From the NCBI GenBank assembly GCA_030683705.1, contig JAUXPP010000070.1, positions 1-64,000 on the forward strand: 64,000 nt of DNA. The letters run 5' to 3'. Below are positions 49,648 through 56,741 of this stretch, one piece after another; within the stretch, counting starts at the first letter, position 1, and each line of letters begins with the position of its first letter. Position numbers and translations under genes: made by a program. The stretch is from Polaromonas sp. (GTDB lineage Bacteria > Pseudomonadota > Gammaproteobacteria > Burkholderiales > Burkholderiaceae_C). Below the pieces are notes generated by a model that saw nothing but the letters and a program-made list of their open reading frames with translations, had not been told where the DNA came from and did not search any database.

Positions 49648-50284
49648 TCGTCTTCCTTCTTGCGCCATCGGCGCGTTGACTTCGTCTTAAAAGTTCACCG
49701 GATTTGAAAGATTTCGGCCCTTCGATGATTTTTTTCACCGGCGGGATTAACCTTTTTTGTTCTCCGTGTTTTGATGAGTTCCAGGCCCGGAAGATGGCGG
49801 CCCCGGGGATGGGCAGAATGAACGGGGAAGCTTTGTAAAAACGAGAAGACATGGACGCGTAGACACGCAGTGCGAGCGGCCGTACGAGCGGTTTTATGAA
49901 CACCCCGTGCAGTCGGCACAGCACCGGGGCAGACTTCTGTAGGAATAGCCAGGAACTCATAAAAAAACGTGGACGAGGTCACGTCACCGCCGAGGAAAAA
50001 GCCGCGCGGCGAGCGCCCATTCGGCCGCAGGCCGACAAATAAAAGGCGGCGCAGCCGTTGCCGCAGGGCGGCGGTATGCGGTCCCCACTCCCGCCTGCCG
50101 GGCGTGGCGCGTGGCGCCTCGCCCTCCCCAGGTGCGCCCAGCGGCAGGAGGGCGTCGCCGTCCTGGGAGCGACGGCACAGGGATCGTTACCCGAATGGGA
50201 CGGGGCGCAGACCCGGTCCCGCGCAGCGGGATAGAGCGCGGTCCGCGCAGCGGAGTGCCCCAGACACTGCCAGCCGTTTTAGTT
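49648..50284. other. Non-coding spacer between the DotA/TraY operon and the relaxase gene
   Basis: These 637 bases hold open frames in all directions, but the translations are Arg/Pro-rich or lack ribosome-binding sites, so I see no gene. The left 300 bases are A+T-richer. The right part has the hairpins gccgtc-n8-gacggc (50157-50176), tcccgc-gca-gcggga (50217-50231) and tccgc-gca-gcgga (50242-50254). The two GCA-loop hairpins are 10 bases apart. The promoter of the minus-strand operon starting at 49647 should lie at the left; the hairpins may end the relaxase transcript or mark an origin-like site. Confidence 0.55.
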
Positions 50285-52456
50285 TTAACCACGGGGAACA
50301 TCAAAACCATCCTTCAGCGGCGAATCAGGATCCAGCCAATCCATATCGACTCGGCCTGTCCCGCCGCCCCCCTCATCGCCACCATCCTCAACTGGTGCGA
50401 CCGGCATCGGGTACCGCCGCTCTGTCTCCTCGAATTTCTCGATAGCGTTCAAAAACGGGGTTGCCGCAGCAAAATACTTATCTTTCGATTCGGGGTGCGA
50501 AATAAACAGTTGGATACCATCGCGTAAGCCGCCCAACGAGGTTTCCAAGGCCTTGGCCGCCTCCCGCAGCGGAGCGTGCAACGCAACTTCGCTGCGCCGA
50601 CTTTCCACCGCCTTGCGGATCAGCGTGTACTGGACCAACAAGCGCTGCTGGGCCTCTTGGTGCTCTTTTTGAAGCAATGGCGTGACCCCAGCGCCGGCAG
50701 CAGCGACTCGGCTTGCAAAGAATTTTTTTCGATACGCGCCCGCCCTGAGCTCCAAAACCATCAGTGCGGCCTTTAGGTCGCTCGTTGCCGAACCAGCGGC
50801 AACTGGTGCTGATGCTGATGCCACGGGCGCCGCAGACCTGCCCTCAGCGTCAAGCAAGCGGGCAAGTTGCGGCTCGTTCGCAGCCTCGCGCGGCAGCGCC
50901 GCCGCTGACCTGAGCTTGACGGCTGCGGTCACCTGCTCGACCACGTCTGCGACGCCGTCGATGCTCGACATCGGCACCGGTCCTGGCAGCGCCTCGGCCT
51001 TGACCGGCTCGAACGTCAACGCGCCAGCGATTGGATGACGATATGTCTGCAGCTGCGCCGGGCGCAGCGCAAGGCCTAGGCGGGCAAGAAGGGCTTTCAG
51101 GAATGCGATCACGGACTCGGCGAGGGCGGCGCTGATCTCTACCAACGCCGCACCCAGGGCAAGCAGCGCGCTCGACAGCCGCGACAATTCCCGACCGTGA
51201 GCCTCTTCGGCTTCCTGTCTCCCAAAAACTTGATTCTTGCGAGACTCATTTGAACTCTGCGGAACACTATTCGGCAGAACACGCACCAGCATGGTGGGTA
51301 CACGGCTGGCCGGAGGCTGCAGGGCCGTCATCGGTGTTGGCAGGGCGGGATTCTCTTGCGCCTGGTCGGCATCGGCGACGAAGCGGTGTGCGATTTTTGG
51401 CCAGGAGAGGTCCTTGCCGAGGGTGCTGGCCTTTGACCAAGTGTCGGTGCCAATAACGCGGACCTTCCAGCCATAAATTTCTTGGCCGGCACCTCGGCGT
51501 TGGAACTCGGTTTCGTGGCCGGCCTGGGCGAGCAGACGCTGGAATTCTTCGAGGTCCTTGGCCTCGGCCAGCAGCTCTCGGATTCGCTTGGCATCGGGCA
51601 GCTTGGAATCGGGCATTGACTGGTTCATTCGCTCGGTGCGGCGGGAAGCACTCTGGGCAGCCTCGCGGTCACCAGGGGCATCGGGGGAGGACGGGGGCAG
51701 TGGGTTCAAGTTCAGCTCTCTTTCTATTTTTCGACTTGCAGAACGGTTTTTTTGATACGACTGGGAGTCGCTAACGACCTCACCATTGGTGAGGACGCGC
51801 GAGAAGAAACAATGCAAATGCGGTAGGTCGGTGTCGTCATGGAGCCAGGCCGCGTGCGGCGCGTCGGCAGCACCGTGCGCGGCCAGCGCAATAGAAAGTG
51901 CTGTCTTCCATTCATCAAGCGATAGCGGGCGGTCGCCGGGGTCGGGTGACAGGATGAGGTGGCCGACGGCTTTACCGAGGCCAGGGCGCAGGCGCCGCAG
52001 CGCGCCGAACTCGGCCGCGATCGCGCGCGGGGTTTGGCCCGCGAAGGTGGAAAACGTGGGGGGCGCATGCTGTTTCAGTCCTCGCTCGCGCCCGCCTGCA
52101 GCTGGGCGAGCGAGATTGCCTGGCCGTCGCATGCCGACGGGATCGGCGGCTGCTCCTCGGTCCAGGTCATGGAGTGCGTCCGCATGCAATAACACTTCAC
52201 CGTGACTTTCTCTGGTTCGCCGTCCGTGGTCGGCTCGGGGGTGGTGAACCACATTGAGGAAGGACAGGTGCGGCAGGCTGCTGAGACCGGTGGCGGGTTG
52301 ACCTCTTCGGCGCGAAGACTGATCAGAGTCGGAGAAACGTAATGCATAGTTTTTTGGGTCTAGAGGTTGTGGGTGGTGGACGGGGGCCTTGAAAAGTTGG
52401 GAGATGTAGTTCAGCAGGCCACGGCCGCCTTTGCCGAGCCGAATTTTGAGGATCAT
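50285..52456 (-). CDS. MobA/VirD2-like relaxase
   Basis: The 723-residue relaxase starts MILKIRLGKGGRGLLNYISQLFK. I chose the ATG at 52456, which overlaps the mobC stop (ATGA). The conserved three-histidine/HxH region is AAWLHDDTDLPHLHCFFSRV, preceded by AVGHLILSPDPGDRPLSLDEWKTAL and followed by VVSDSQSYQKNRSASRKIERELNL. The C-terminal half is helical, Ala/Leu-rich and lacks a clear helicase or primase. Residues about 37-127 are arginine/histidine-rich and low in hydrophobics; in the +1 frame the same DNA encodes a Cys-rich 90-residue protein. The gene nicks oriT and leads the transferred strand. Confidence 0.85.
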   Translation of the reverse strand: MILKIRLGKGGRGLLNYISQLFKAPVHHPQPLDPKNYALRFSDSDQSSRRRGQPATGLSSLPHLSFLNVVHHPRADHGRRTRESHGEVLLHADALHDLDRGAAADPVGMRRPGNLARPAAGGRERGLKQHAPPTFSTFAGQTPRAIAAEFGALRRLRPGLGKAVGHLILSPDPGDRPLSLDEWKTALSIALAAHGAADAPHAAWLHDDTDLPHLHCFFSRVLTNGEVVSDSQSYQKNRSASRKIERELNLNPLPPSSPDAPGDREAAQSASRRTERMNQSMPDSKLPDAKRIRELLAEAKDLEEFQRLLAQAGHETEFQRRGAGQEIYGWKVRVIGTDTWSKASTLGKDLSWPKIAHRFVADADQAQENPALPTPMTALQPPASRVPTMLVRVLPNSVPQSSNESRKNQVFGRQEAEEAHGRELSRLSSALLALGAALVEISAALAESVIAFLKALLARLGLALRPAQLQTYRHPIAGALTFEPVKAEALPGPVPMSSIDGVADVVEQVTAAVKLRSAAALPREAANEPQLARLLDAEGRSAAPVASASAPVAAGSATSDLKAALMVLELRAGAYRKKFFASRVAAAGAGVTPLLQKEHQEAQQRLLVQYTLIRKAVESRRSEVALHAPLREAAKALETSLGGLRDGIQLFISHPESKDKYFAAATPFLNAIEKFEETERRYPMPVAPVEDGGDEGGGGTGRVDMDWLDPDSPLKDGFDVPRG
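52075..52347 (-). CDS. Nested Cys-rich small protein (90 aa) in an alternative frame of the relaxase
   Basis: Entirely within the relaxase gene and in the +1 frame relative to it, this ATG-started frame gives MHYVSPTLISLRAEEVNPPP followed by ACRTCPSSMWF, VKCYCMRTHSMTW and SACDGQ. The Cys spacing (CxxC, CxC, C) and the hydrophobic pattern look protein-like. In contrast, the relaxase frame of the same DNA is Arg/His/Gly-rich without hydrophobic pattern. This suggests that the small protein is the older, real gene and that the relaxase frame was extended across it. It could be a zinc-binding transfer protein; no name is certain. Confidence 0.6.
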   Translation of the reverse strand: MHYVSPTLISLRAEEVNPPPVSAACRTCPSSMWFTTPEPTTDGEPEKVTVKCYCMRTHSMTWTEEQPPIPSACDGQAISLAQLQAGASED

Positions 52457-52845
52457 CTTTTTGATGCGCCGATTAGGTCGGCGCGCAATCCCCCGACCTG
52501 GTCGATCGTTTTTTCCAAAAGCGCGCGGACCTGTGCCAGGTCGATGACCTGGGCCTGACCAGCGACTTGGACTTGGTTCAGGTGATGTGCCAGCTGGTTC
52601 AAATTCCCGGCGGTACGGGCCAGCTCGGCATAAGCCGCGCGGTTCAGTTCCGGCGCTGCCGCGACAGGGGCGCGCTGGCCGAGCGAGCGCTGGCGGATCA
52701 GCTTGCTGATACTCACGCCAGCCTGGCGGGCATGCGCGGCGAGTTCGGCACCTTCTAGGGCCGTCATCCGCACTGTGTGATAACAAAATCTTCCACCAGG
52801 AAGATCAGGATCATCACAATGAATTTTTGATTTGTGCATTTGCAT
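52453..52845 (-). CDS. mobC: MobC-like relaxosome accessory protein
   Basis: The 130-residue protein has a ribbon-helix-helix-like N-terminal part (CYHTVRMTALEGAELAAHARQAGVSISKLIRQRSLGQR) and a C-terminal helix (LARTAGNLNQLAHHLNQVQ ... ALLEKTIDQVGGLRADL). This is typical of MobC/plasmid mobilization relaxosome proteins. It binds oriT and assists strand opening by the relaxase. The stop overlaps the relaxase start. The ATG at 52845 or the ATG at 52839 can be used. An inverted repeat 48 bases upstream (52893-52924) is a candidate oriT element. Confidence 0.82.
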   Translation of the reverse strand: MQMHKSKIHCDDPDLPGGRFCYHTVRMTALEGAELAAHARQAGVSISKLIRQRSLGQRAPVAAAPELNRAAYAELARTAGNLNQLAHHLNQVQVAGQAQVIDLAQVRALLEKTIDQVGGLRADLIGASKR

Positions 52846-52892
52846 CCGTTCAAATTTTTTGGCGACCGAAGGGAGTAAAAAAAATCAAGCGA

Positions 52893-52924
52893 CCACCACC
52901 CAAAAACGCAGTGTTGGGTGGTGG
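52893..52924. other. Perfect inverted repeat upstream of mobC: candidate oriT or terminator
   Basis: Arms ccaccaccca (52893-52902) and tgggtggtgg (52915-52924) pair perfectly around a 12-base loop. It lies in the 215-base gap between mobC and the gene ending at 53061. On the minus strand an eight-T tract (52884-52877) follows after 8 bases, so a terminator of the upstream operon is possible. The position just before mobC and the relaxase also fits an oriT inverted repeat. The rest of the gap holds no gene that I can support. Confidence 0.55.
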
Positions 52925-53060
52925 ACATGGCTTGCTCCCCGCCTGACCTATTCGGCCTATGATCCGACTGCCGCTGTTTTTATGTGCCACCAAAAGTACA
53001 CAGCAAGTGCACTCTGATTCGAGCAGCACACCTGCCAGGGCGTGCCTGCCCAGCCTTGCG

Positions 53061-53936
53061 CTACGGTGCTGGCGGCGATTTTTCGCCGCCTGACCTGATG
53101 GCCGCCAACTGAGCAAGGGCGGCTTGGCGGCCCGCCAGTTGACGCGGGCTGCGCACCGGCACAATCCCCTCCCGCGTCGCCGGTGGCGGTGTGGACATGG
53201 CGATTTCCGACCGAGCCGCAGCCGCCGCTTTGGCGGCGCGGGCCTGAGCGATGGCCGGCGCAAGTTCAAGAAGCGCACCCGTTGCCAGCTCCCGCGCGGC
53301 TAGCCCACGCAGCCAGCCCGCAGGGTTGGCAATGCGACGGCGCTCCATGGCACCAGCCAGCTCGTCTGCAAGCGCCTGACGGCGCTCCGGCTTGGTCAAC
53401 CTCAGCGCCTCGCTGCAGGCCTGTTTTTGGACTTCTTGCAGGCCGGCAGGCCATTCGATTTCATCAACCACCACCACTTTTTCAAACGCCGTCTGTGGTG
53501 GTGGTGTTAATACTGTTGTTAATACTGTTGTTGGTAAGGGCTCTGGTTTGCCGTGCTCGGACGAACCGGGCGCGGATTCACCGTGCTCGGTAAACCACTG
53601 CGCGGTAACGGGCTCGGGATCCGGCAAAAACTCCAAGTCCGCGGCCGTAAAGCGGCCACCTTGTCTTGCTTTGTGCTCGACCAAATAGCCAAGCTGCAAC
53701 AATTGCTTCCGCGACCGCCACCACGCGTCCAGTCCGATGCCCAGGACGCTCAAAAGATGGTCTCGCCGCACTACCCAACCCGGCGGACGAATACAAAGCC
53801 ATACGCCAACGAGCCGCGCAGTCGGGCCCAGCCTGACATCGATCACAAGTGCTTCCGGCACCGCACCCCATGGCCTTTTTTTGTTTATTTTTATGCGCTC
53901 GCCACCGTCTTTTTTTTCACGCTCGACGCTGCTCAT
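53061..53936 (-). CDS. Putative winged-helix replication/regulatory protein
   Basis: The 291-residue protein starts MSSVEREKKDGGERIKINKK. Residues 22-95 read WGAVPEALVIDVRLGPTARL, GVWLCIRPPGWVVRRDHLLSVLGIGLDAWWRSRKQLLQLGYL, the pattern of a winged helix of the type found at the N terminus of plasmid replication initiators and DnaD/DnaT-like proteins. The middle is a proline/threonine linker (LPTTVLTTVLTPPPQ, encoded by a near-tandem repeat). The C-terminal part is Ala-rich helical. The start overlaps the stop of the upstream gene (ATGA at 53933-53936). A replication or relaxosome role is inferred from the fold and position. Confidence 0.65.
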   Translation of the reverse strand: MSSVEREKKDGGERIKINKKRPWGAVPEALVIDVRLGPTARLVGVWLCIRPPGWVVRRDHLLSVLGIGLDAWWRSRKQLLQLGYLVEHKARQGGRFTAADLEFLPDPEPVTAQWFTEHGESAPGSSEHGKPEPLPTTVLTTVLTPPPQTAFEKVVVVDEIEWPAGLQEVQKQACSEALRLTKPERRQALADELAGAMERRRIANPAGWLRGLAARELATGALLELAPAIAQARAAKAAAAARSEIAMSTPPPATREGIVPVRSPRQLAGRQAALAQLAAIRSGGEKSPPAP

Positions 53937-54325
53937 TTCGCAGACCCATCAAAAATGGTGTGGTTCGCGTGCAGTCGCTGTGCAACGAGTTCAGCCAGCT
54001 TGTTTATCATTTCATTCTGAGTGCCTGCCAGAGCATCAAGACGGTCTCCCGCTGGAGCCCAGCCGGGATTCCGTCTTTTTTTCTCTTCGAGAAGGCCCGT
54101 TGATAGAAGTTTTTTGCCGCGTTGGTCCAGCCATTGATCACACTCTTTGACATTCACCCAAAGGCCCCCCAGCCTCCTTCTTTCCAAAAAGTCTGGGTAG
54201 CGTGTTTTCCAGTTCGACTGAACGTTTTTTTGGTCAAGTGGCAAGAGATGAGCGCAAGCACCCAACTGCACGAATTTCGGAAGATCACCCAGATCTACCG
54301 GGTGCAAATTTTCGATAAAAATCAT
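53933..54325 (-). CDS. Hypothetical protein (130 aa)
   Basis: The 130-residue protein starts MIFIENLHPVDLGDLPKFVQ and has a C-terminal helix (DALAGTQNEMINKLAELVAQRLHANH). It has a middle basic stretch (LLEEKKRRNPGW). No signal peptide or motif is seen. It overlaps both neighbours by four bases (ATGA at 54322-54325 and 53933-53936), so it is part of a tight three-gene operon with the winged-helix protein and the excisionase-like regulator. A DNA-binding or partner role is possible; the function is unknown. Confidence 0.68.
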   Translation of the reverse strand: MIFIENLHPVDLGDLPKFVQLGACAHLLPLDQKNVQSNWKTRYPDFLERRRLGGLWVNVKECDQWLDQRGKKLLSTGLLEEKKRRNPGWAPAGDRLDALAGTQNEMINKLAELVAQRLHANHTIFDGSAK

Positions 54326-54615
54326 GCGGCACCTCCGGCCGACTTCCGCGGTCGGCCGGGACCGCGTTTGACTTCAATGCGCGTTGCTTGTTGATCCGCT
54401 GCTTGAGACGGCGAAATCGTCATGCGTCCACTGATGTTGTCAATGAAATCGCGAACATCATCTGCTCGAAAGCGCCAACGTCCGCCCAGTTTAAAAGCAG
54501 GCGGTAGCTGAAGCTTTATTTGACCGTTTAAGGCGCGGTTGACTGTGTGTGGATGAAGCGCGAGTTGTTCAGCGACTTCGTCAACTTTGAGAAGCATAGA
54601 CATAGATATGTGCAT
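54322..54615 (-). CDS. Excisionase/MerR-like helix-turn-helix DNA-binding protein
   Basis: The 97-residue protein contains a helix-turn-helix of the excisionase/MerR type: KVDEVAEQLALHPHTVNRALNGQI, then FKLGGRWRFRADDVRDFIDNI (wing and second helix). It ends with an AT-hook-like basic motif (KRGPGRPRKS). Proteins of this class act as recombination directionality factors or regulators in integrative elements. Several Met codons are near the N terminus (54615, 54603, 54597); 54615 is given for lack of a decisive ribosome-binding site. It is the first clear gene of the minus-strand operon leading to mobC. Confidence 0.8.
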   Translation of the reverse strand: MHISMSMLLKVDEVAEQLALHPHTVNRALNGQIKLQLPPAFKLGGRWRFRADDVRDFIDNISGRMTISPSQAADQQATRIEVKRGPGRPRKSAGGAA

Positions 54616-54974
54616 CCCATTGCGTTAGCAATGAATGAATGCACTACGCCTATAGCTGAGTGATGGGACTTAGCGTGGACATACGTCCAGGTGCCCGTCA
54701 GCCTTGCGTTTCAGCCCACGATTTACATCGCTTAAAACCCGGATGACTAGATCCACGTCATGCAGTCGTGGTCCGTTGCGTTCCTTGGCATGGCCGACCT
54801 CCAAATTACTTTGAAGGCGCGCTGGAATTATGCGCATACCGCGTTGTCCTCGTCAATAAATATCGCGCCAAGCTCATAAATGTCGCGTATTGTGCTGTCG
54901 AGCCTAGAATGAATTACCCGAGCAACGCCTGCTACCGTCTGCTTATCCGAGCCTGGATCTAACTCATCCAAAAT
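54616..54974. other. Divergent intergenic region of the element, with a possible small minus-strand gene
   Basis: This 359-base gap lies between the excisionase-like gene (minus) and the AAA ATPase gene (plus) and should hold both promoters. It is not clearly empty: a minus-strand frame at 54670-54837 is reported separately. A longer antisense frame, 54828-55127, runs into the ATPase gene and its product near the gap (LDELDPGSDKQTVAGVARVI) also looks protein-like, but lacks a ribosome-binding site and overlaps the ATPase N terminus, so I do not call it. Confidence 0.5.
54670..54837 (-). CDS. Possible small protein (55 aa) upstream of the excisionase-like gene
   Basis: An ATG at 54837 opens a 55-codon frame starting MRIIPARLQSNLEVGHAKER and ending KADGHLDVCPR. 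The composition is balanced and the codons look used, unlike most chance frames here. The start overlaps the stop of a second minus-strand frame (ATGCGCATAA). It is transcribed toward the excisionase-like gene, 54 bases away. No family is recognised and no strong ribosome-binding site is visible, so it may be spurious or part of a decayed gene. Confidence 0.35.
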   Translation of the reverse strand: MRIIPARLQSNLEVGHAKERNGPRLHDVDLVIRVLSDVNRGLKRKADGHLDVCPR

Positions 54975-56408
54975 ATGTTTCCAACTCCAATTGAGCGATT
55001 CGAATTCGGTGAACGGCTTAACACCCTGCTTTCGCCAGCCCGCCCTATTCAGAGCATTGAATATCTTCAGGGGAGAGCAAGGGAGCTGGACAAAATTGAA
55101 AAAAGCCTGTTTGCCCGGGGCCGTCACATCTTCATCTATGGCGATCGCGGGGTCGGGAAATCTTCATTGGCAGCAGCTGCAGCTAACCAATGTCAGAGCG
55201 CAGACTCCTCCTACATTGACGTGTCATGCGGACCCGACTCAACACTAAAGAGCATCGTGGCCAACATCGCTTACCAGGCGATGAATTCAAGTAGGATTCG
55301 AAAAACCAAGCTCACGACCAACGCCGCTATTGAGTACAGGTTCCTGAAACTCGGTGGGTCCAAGGAAGTGACGCACAACGATCTGTACAGCGAGATCCAC
55401 ACGCTACTAGATGCGGTAGCAGTTTTGCAGGAAGTTGCCTCTATTCATTCTGAGCGGCCGATTGTGGTTCTGGATGAATTCGATCGACTGGAGAATAAGG
55501 CTGAGGCTCACCTTTTCGCGGATCTCGTCAAGCAGCTCGGCGACAAGAAGGTCAACATAACATTTTTCTTTACAGGCGTTGGCAAGACGCTAGAAGAATT
55601 GCTTGGTGCGCATCCCTCGGCAATTCGGCAATTTGAAACGATAGAGCTGTTGAAGCTCAGTTGGGATGCCCGATGGGATATCGCCAAAAGAGCCGCTAAT
55701 GCATTCGGGGTGGAGATAGACGAACAGGTTTGTGTTCGCATCGCTGCGGTCAGCGATGGGTACCCGTACTACGTTCACCTAATCACTGAGAAGCTACTTT
55801 GGCGCGTTTGGGAGGATCCGGCGTTGATCACCGAAATAGGGCGTGAGCACTATCAACTGGCTCTGCGAGATGCGATAGAGAGCATTAACCCGGAACTGAA
55901 GCGCCCATATGGCATGGCCGTGAATCAACGCACAGAAGACTTCGAAAAGGTGCTTTGGGCTACTGCTGACTCTGATTACCTAGATAGGAGCCTGAAGCAA
56001 ATGTATTCTTCATACGAATACATCATTAGTCAGCAACGCTCCGGCAATCGAGTGGCAATAACTTACGAGGCATTCACTGCGATAGTGAGGCGGCTAAAGA
56101 GTCCGAACTGCGGATCGGTTTTGATCACGACGCTTTATAACCAGGCTAGTAAAAAGGGCTGGGTCTCCTACAGAGAACCTTTGCTTCGTGGCTTCGTGAG
56201 AATGCAGGCTGAAGCTCACGGTCTTGAGCTGCTTGGTGAACGCCCTGAAGCGCCTCGACAAGTAATGCACGCCCCCTCCAGCGCAATGCGTGGCTATCGG
56301 GCCTCGGCGGTCCCCAAGGGAGTTCATTTCGGTCGTAAGCGAGAGATAGGCGATGAAGATGACCCGGTTTTGGAAAACGAACCGGAAGCGCCTCCGCCTA
56401 AACCGTAA
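54975..56408 (+). CDS. AAA/STAND-like P-loop ATPase at the right end of the element
   Basis: The 477-residue protein has an N-terminal YLQGRARELDKIEKSL segment and Walker A FIYGDRGVGKSS (about 54-64). Walker B with catalytic Glu is IVVLDEFDR (163-171); sensor-1-like NITFFFTGVGKT and a helical lid (LSWDARWDIAKRAANAFGVEIDEQVCVRIAAVSDGYPYYVHLIT) follow. This matches the 'ATP-binding protein' AAA ATPases often encoded near att sites or in defence islands. The C terminus is acidic and proline-rich (DEDDPVLENEPEAPPPKP). No partner effector gene is beside it, so the role, whether defence, replication or maintenance, is open. Confidence 0.82.
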   Translation: MFPTPIERFEFGERLNTLLSPARPIQSIEYLQGRARELDKIEKSLFARGRHIFIYGDRGVGKSSLAAAAANQCQSADSSYIDVSCGPDSTLKSIVANIAYQAMNSSRIRKTKLTTNAAIEYRFLKLGGSKEVTHNDLYSEIHTLLDAVAVLQEVASIHSERPIVVLDEFDRLENKAEAHLFADLVKQLGDKKVNITFFFTGVGKTLEELLGAHPSAIRQFETIELLKLSWDARWDIAKRAANAFGVEIDEQVCVRIAAVSDGYPYYVHLITEKLLWRVWEDPALITEIGREHYQLALRDAIESINPELKRPYGMAVNQRTEDFEKVLWATADSDYLDRSLKQMYSSYEYIISQQRSGNRVAITYEAFTAIVRRLKSPNCGSVLITTLYNQASKKGWVSYREPLLRGFVRMQAEAHGLELLGERPEAPRQVMHAPSSAMRGYRASAVPKGVHFGRKREIGDEDDPVLENEPEAPPPKP

Positions 56409-56439
56409 TGCAACTGGGCCGATATGGGGACGGTAGTGC

Positions 56440-56486
56440 CGTCATGTTTCGTCATGCTTCGTCATGTCTGGGGACGTTTTGGGGAC
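56440..56486 (+). repeat. Right-end element motifs: three cgtcatg units and ggggacgttttggggac
   Basis: Three direct repeats cgtcatgttt, cgtcatgctt, cgtcatgtct start at 56440, 56450 and 56460, i.e. exactly 10 bases apart (one helix turn). They are followed by the 17-base ggggacgttttggggac (56470-56486), which is also at 36828-36844. Their place between the last gene and the attachment site suggests arm sites for the integrase or excisionase. Confidence 0.7.
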
Positions 56487-56506
56487 ACCCAGACCTAAAA
56501 GCGGAC

Positions 56507-56536
56507 AAAAAAAAGCCCCGCAAATTAGCAGGGCTT
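56507..56536 (-). terminator. Element-supplied terminator downstream of tRNA-Asp
   Basis: On the minus strand arms agccctgc and gcggggct (one G-T pair) enclose a 6-base loop taattt, followed by eight T (56514-56507). It ends leftward transcription coming through gltX and the three tRNAs 32 bases beyond the tRNA-Asp CCA. It lies inside the element, so it replaces the native terminator left at 36666-36701. Confidence 0.85.
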
Positions 56537-56567
56537 AATTCTAAGTCATTGATTTAAATGACAAATT

Positions 56568-56644
56568 TGGCGGAGTGGACGGGACTCGAACCCGCGACCC
56601 CCGGCGTGACAGGCCGGTATTCTAACCAACTGAACTACCACTCC
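56568..56644 (-). tRNA. tRNA-Asp (GTC), with encoded CCA; element attachment site
   Basis: Minus-strand 77-base cloverleaf: acceptor arms GGAGTGG and CCACTCC with discriminator G and encoded CCA. The anticodon loop has GTC (CCTGTCACG), and the T-arm is GTTCGAGTCCC. The 3'-terminal 47 bases (56568-56614) are duplicated at 36707-36753, showing integration of the element into this gene while keeping it intact. It is the last tRNA of the Ala-Glu-Asp cluster. Confidence 0.97.
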
Positions 56645-56741
56645 TGGTAGTGACAACTTTCGCTCTTGCGAGCCAAGTCGCCTGCTTGCGCGGGCTTGTT
56701 GTCAACTTGCGCCTTGGGCCTCACATCGCTGTGAAGAATTC

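Larger units (their letters stand above)
36707..56614. mobile_element. Integrative (mobilizable) element inserted at tRNA-Asp, approx. 19.9 kb
   Basis: The boundaries are the 47-bp direct repeats 36707-36753 and 56568-56614. The element contains a tyrosine integrase at its left end, a DUF262/FRG pair, an Eco29kI-like restriction-modification pair, an SOS block (SRAP, umuD, umuC), a DotA/TraY-led operon, a relaxase/mobC module, three small regulatory or replication genes, and an AAA ATPase at the right end. Shared motifs (ggggacgttttggggac) occur inside both ends. I do not see VirB4-like, coupling-protein or pilus genes, so self-transfer is unlikely and it probably relies on a helper system. 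The gene order and module boundaries are read from sequence; the mobilizable class is an inference. Confidence 0.92.

Noticed and set aside
49695-50310. Possible genes in the spacer between the coiled-coil gene and the relaxase gene
   Set aside because: Open frames exist on both strands but lack ribosome-binding sites, have no protein-like pattern and conflict with one another.
56440-56486. CRISPR-like array from the three cgtcatg units
   Set aside because: Units are only 10 bp apart with no spacers and no cas genes; arm-type binding sites are a better explanation.
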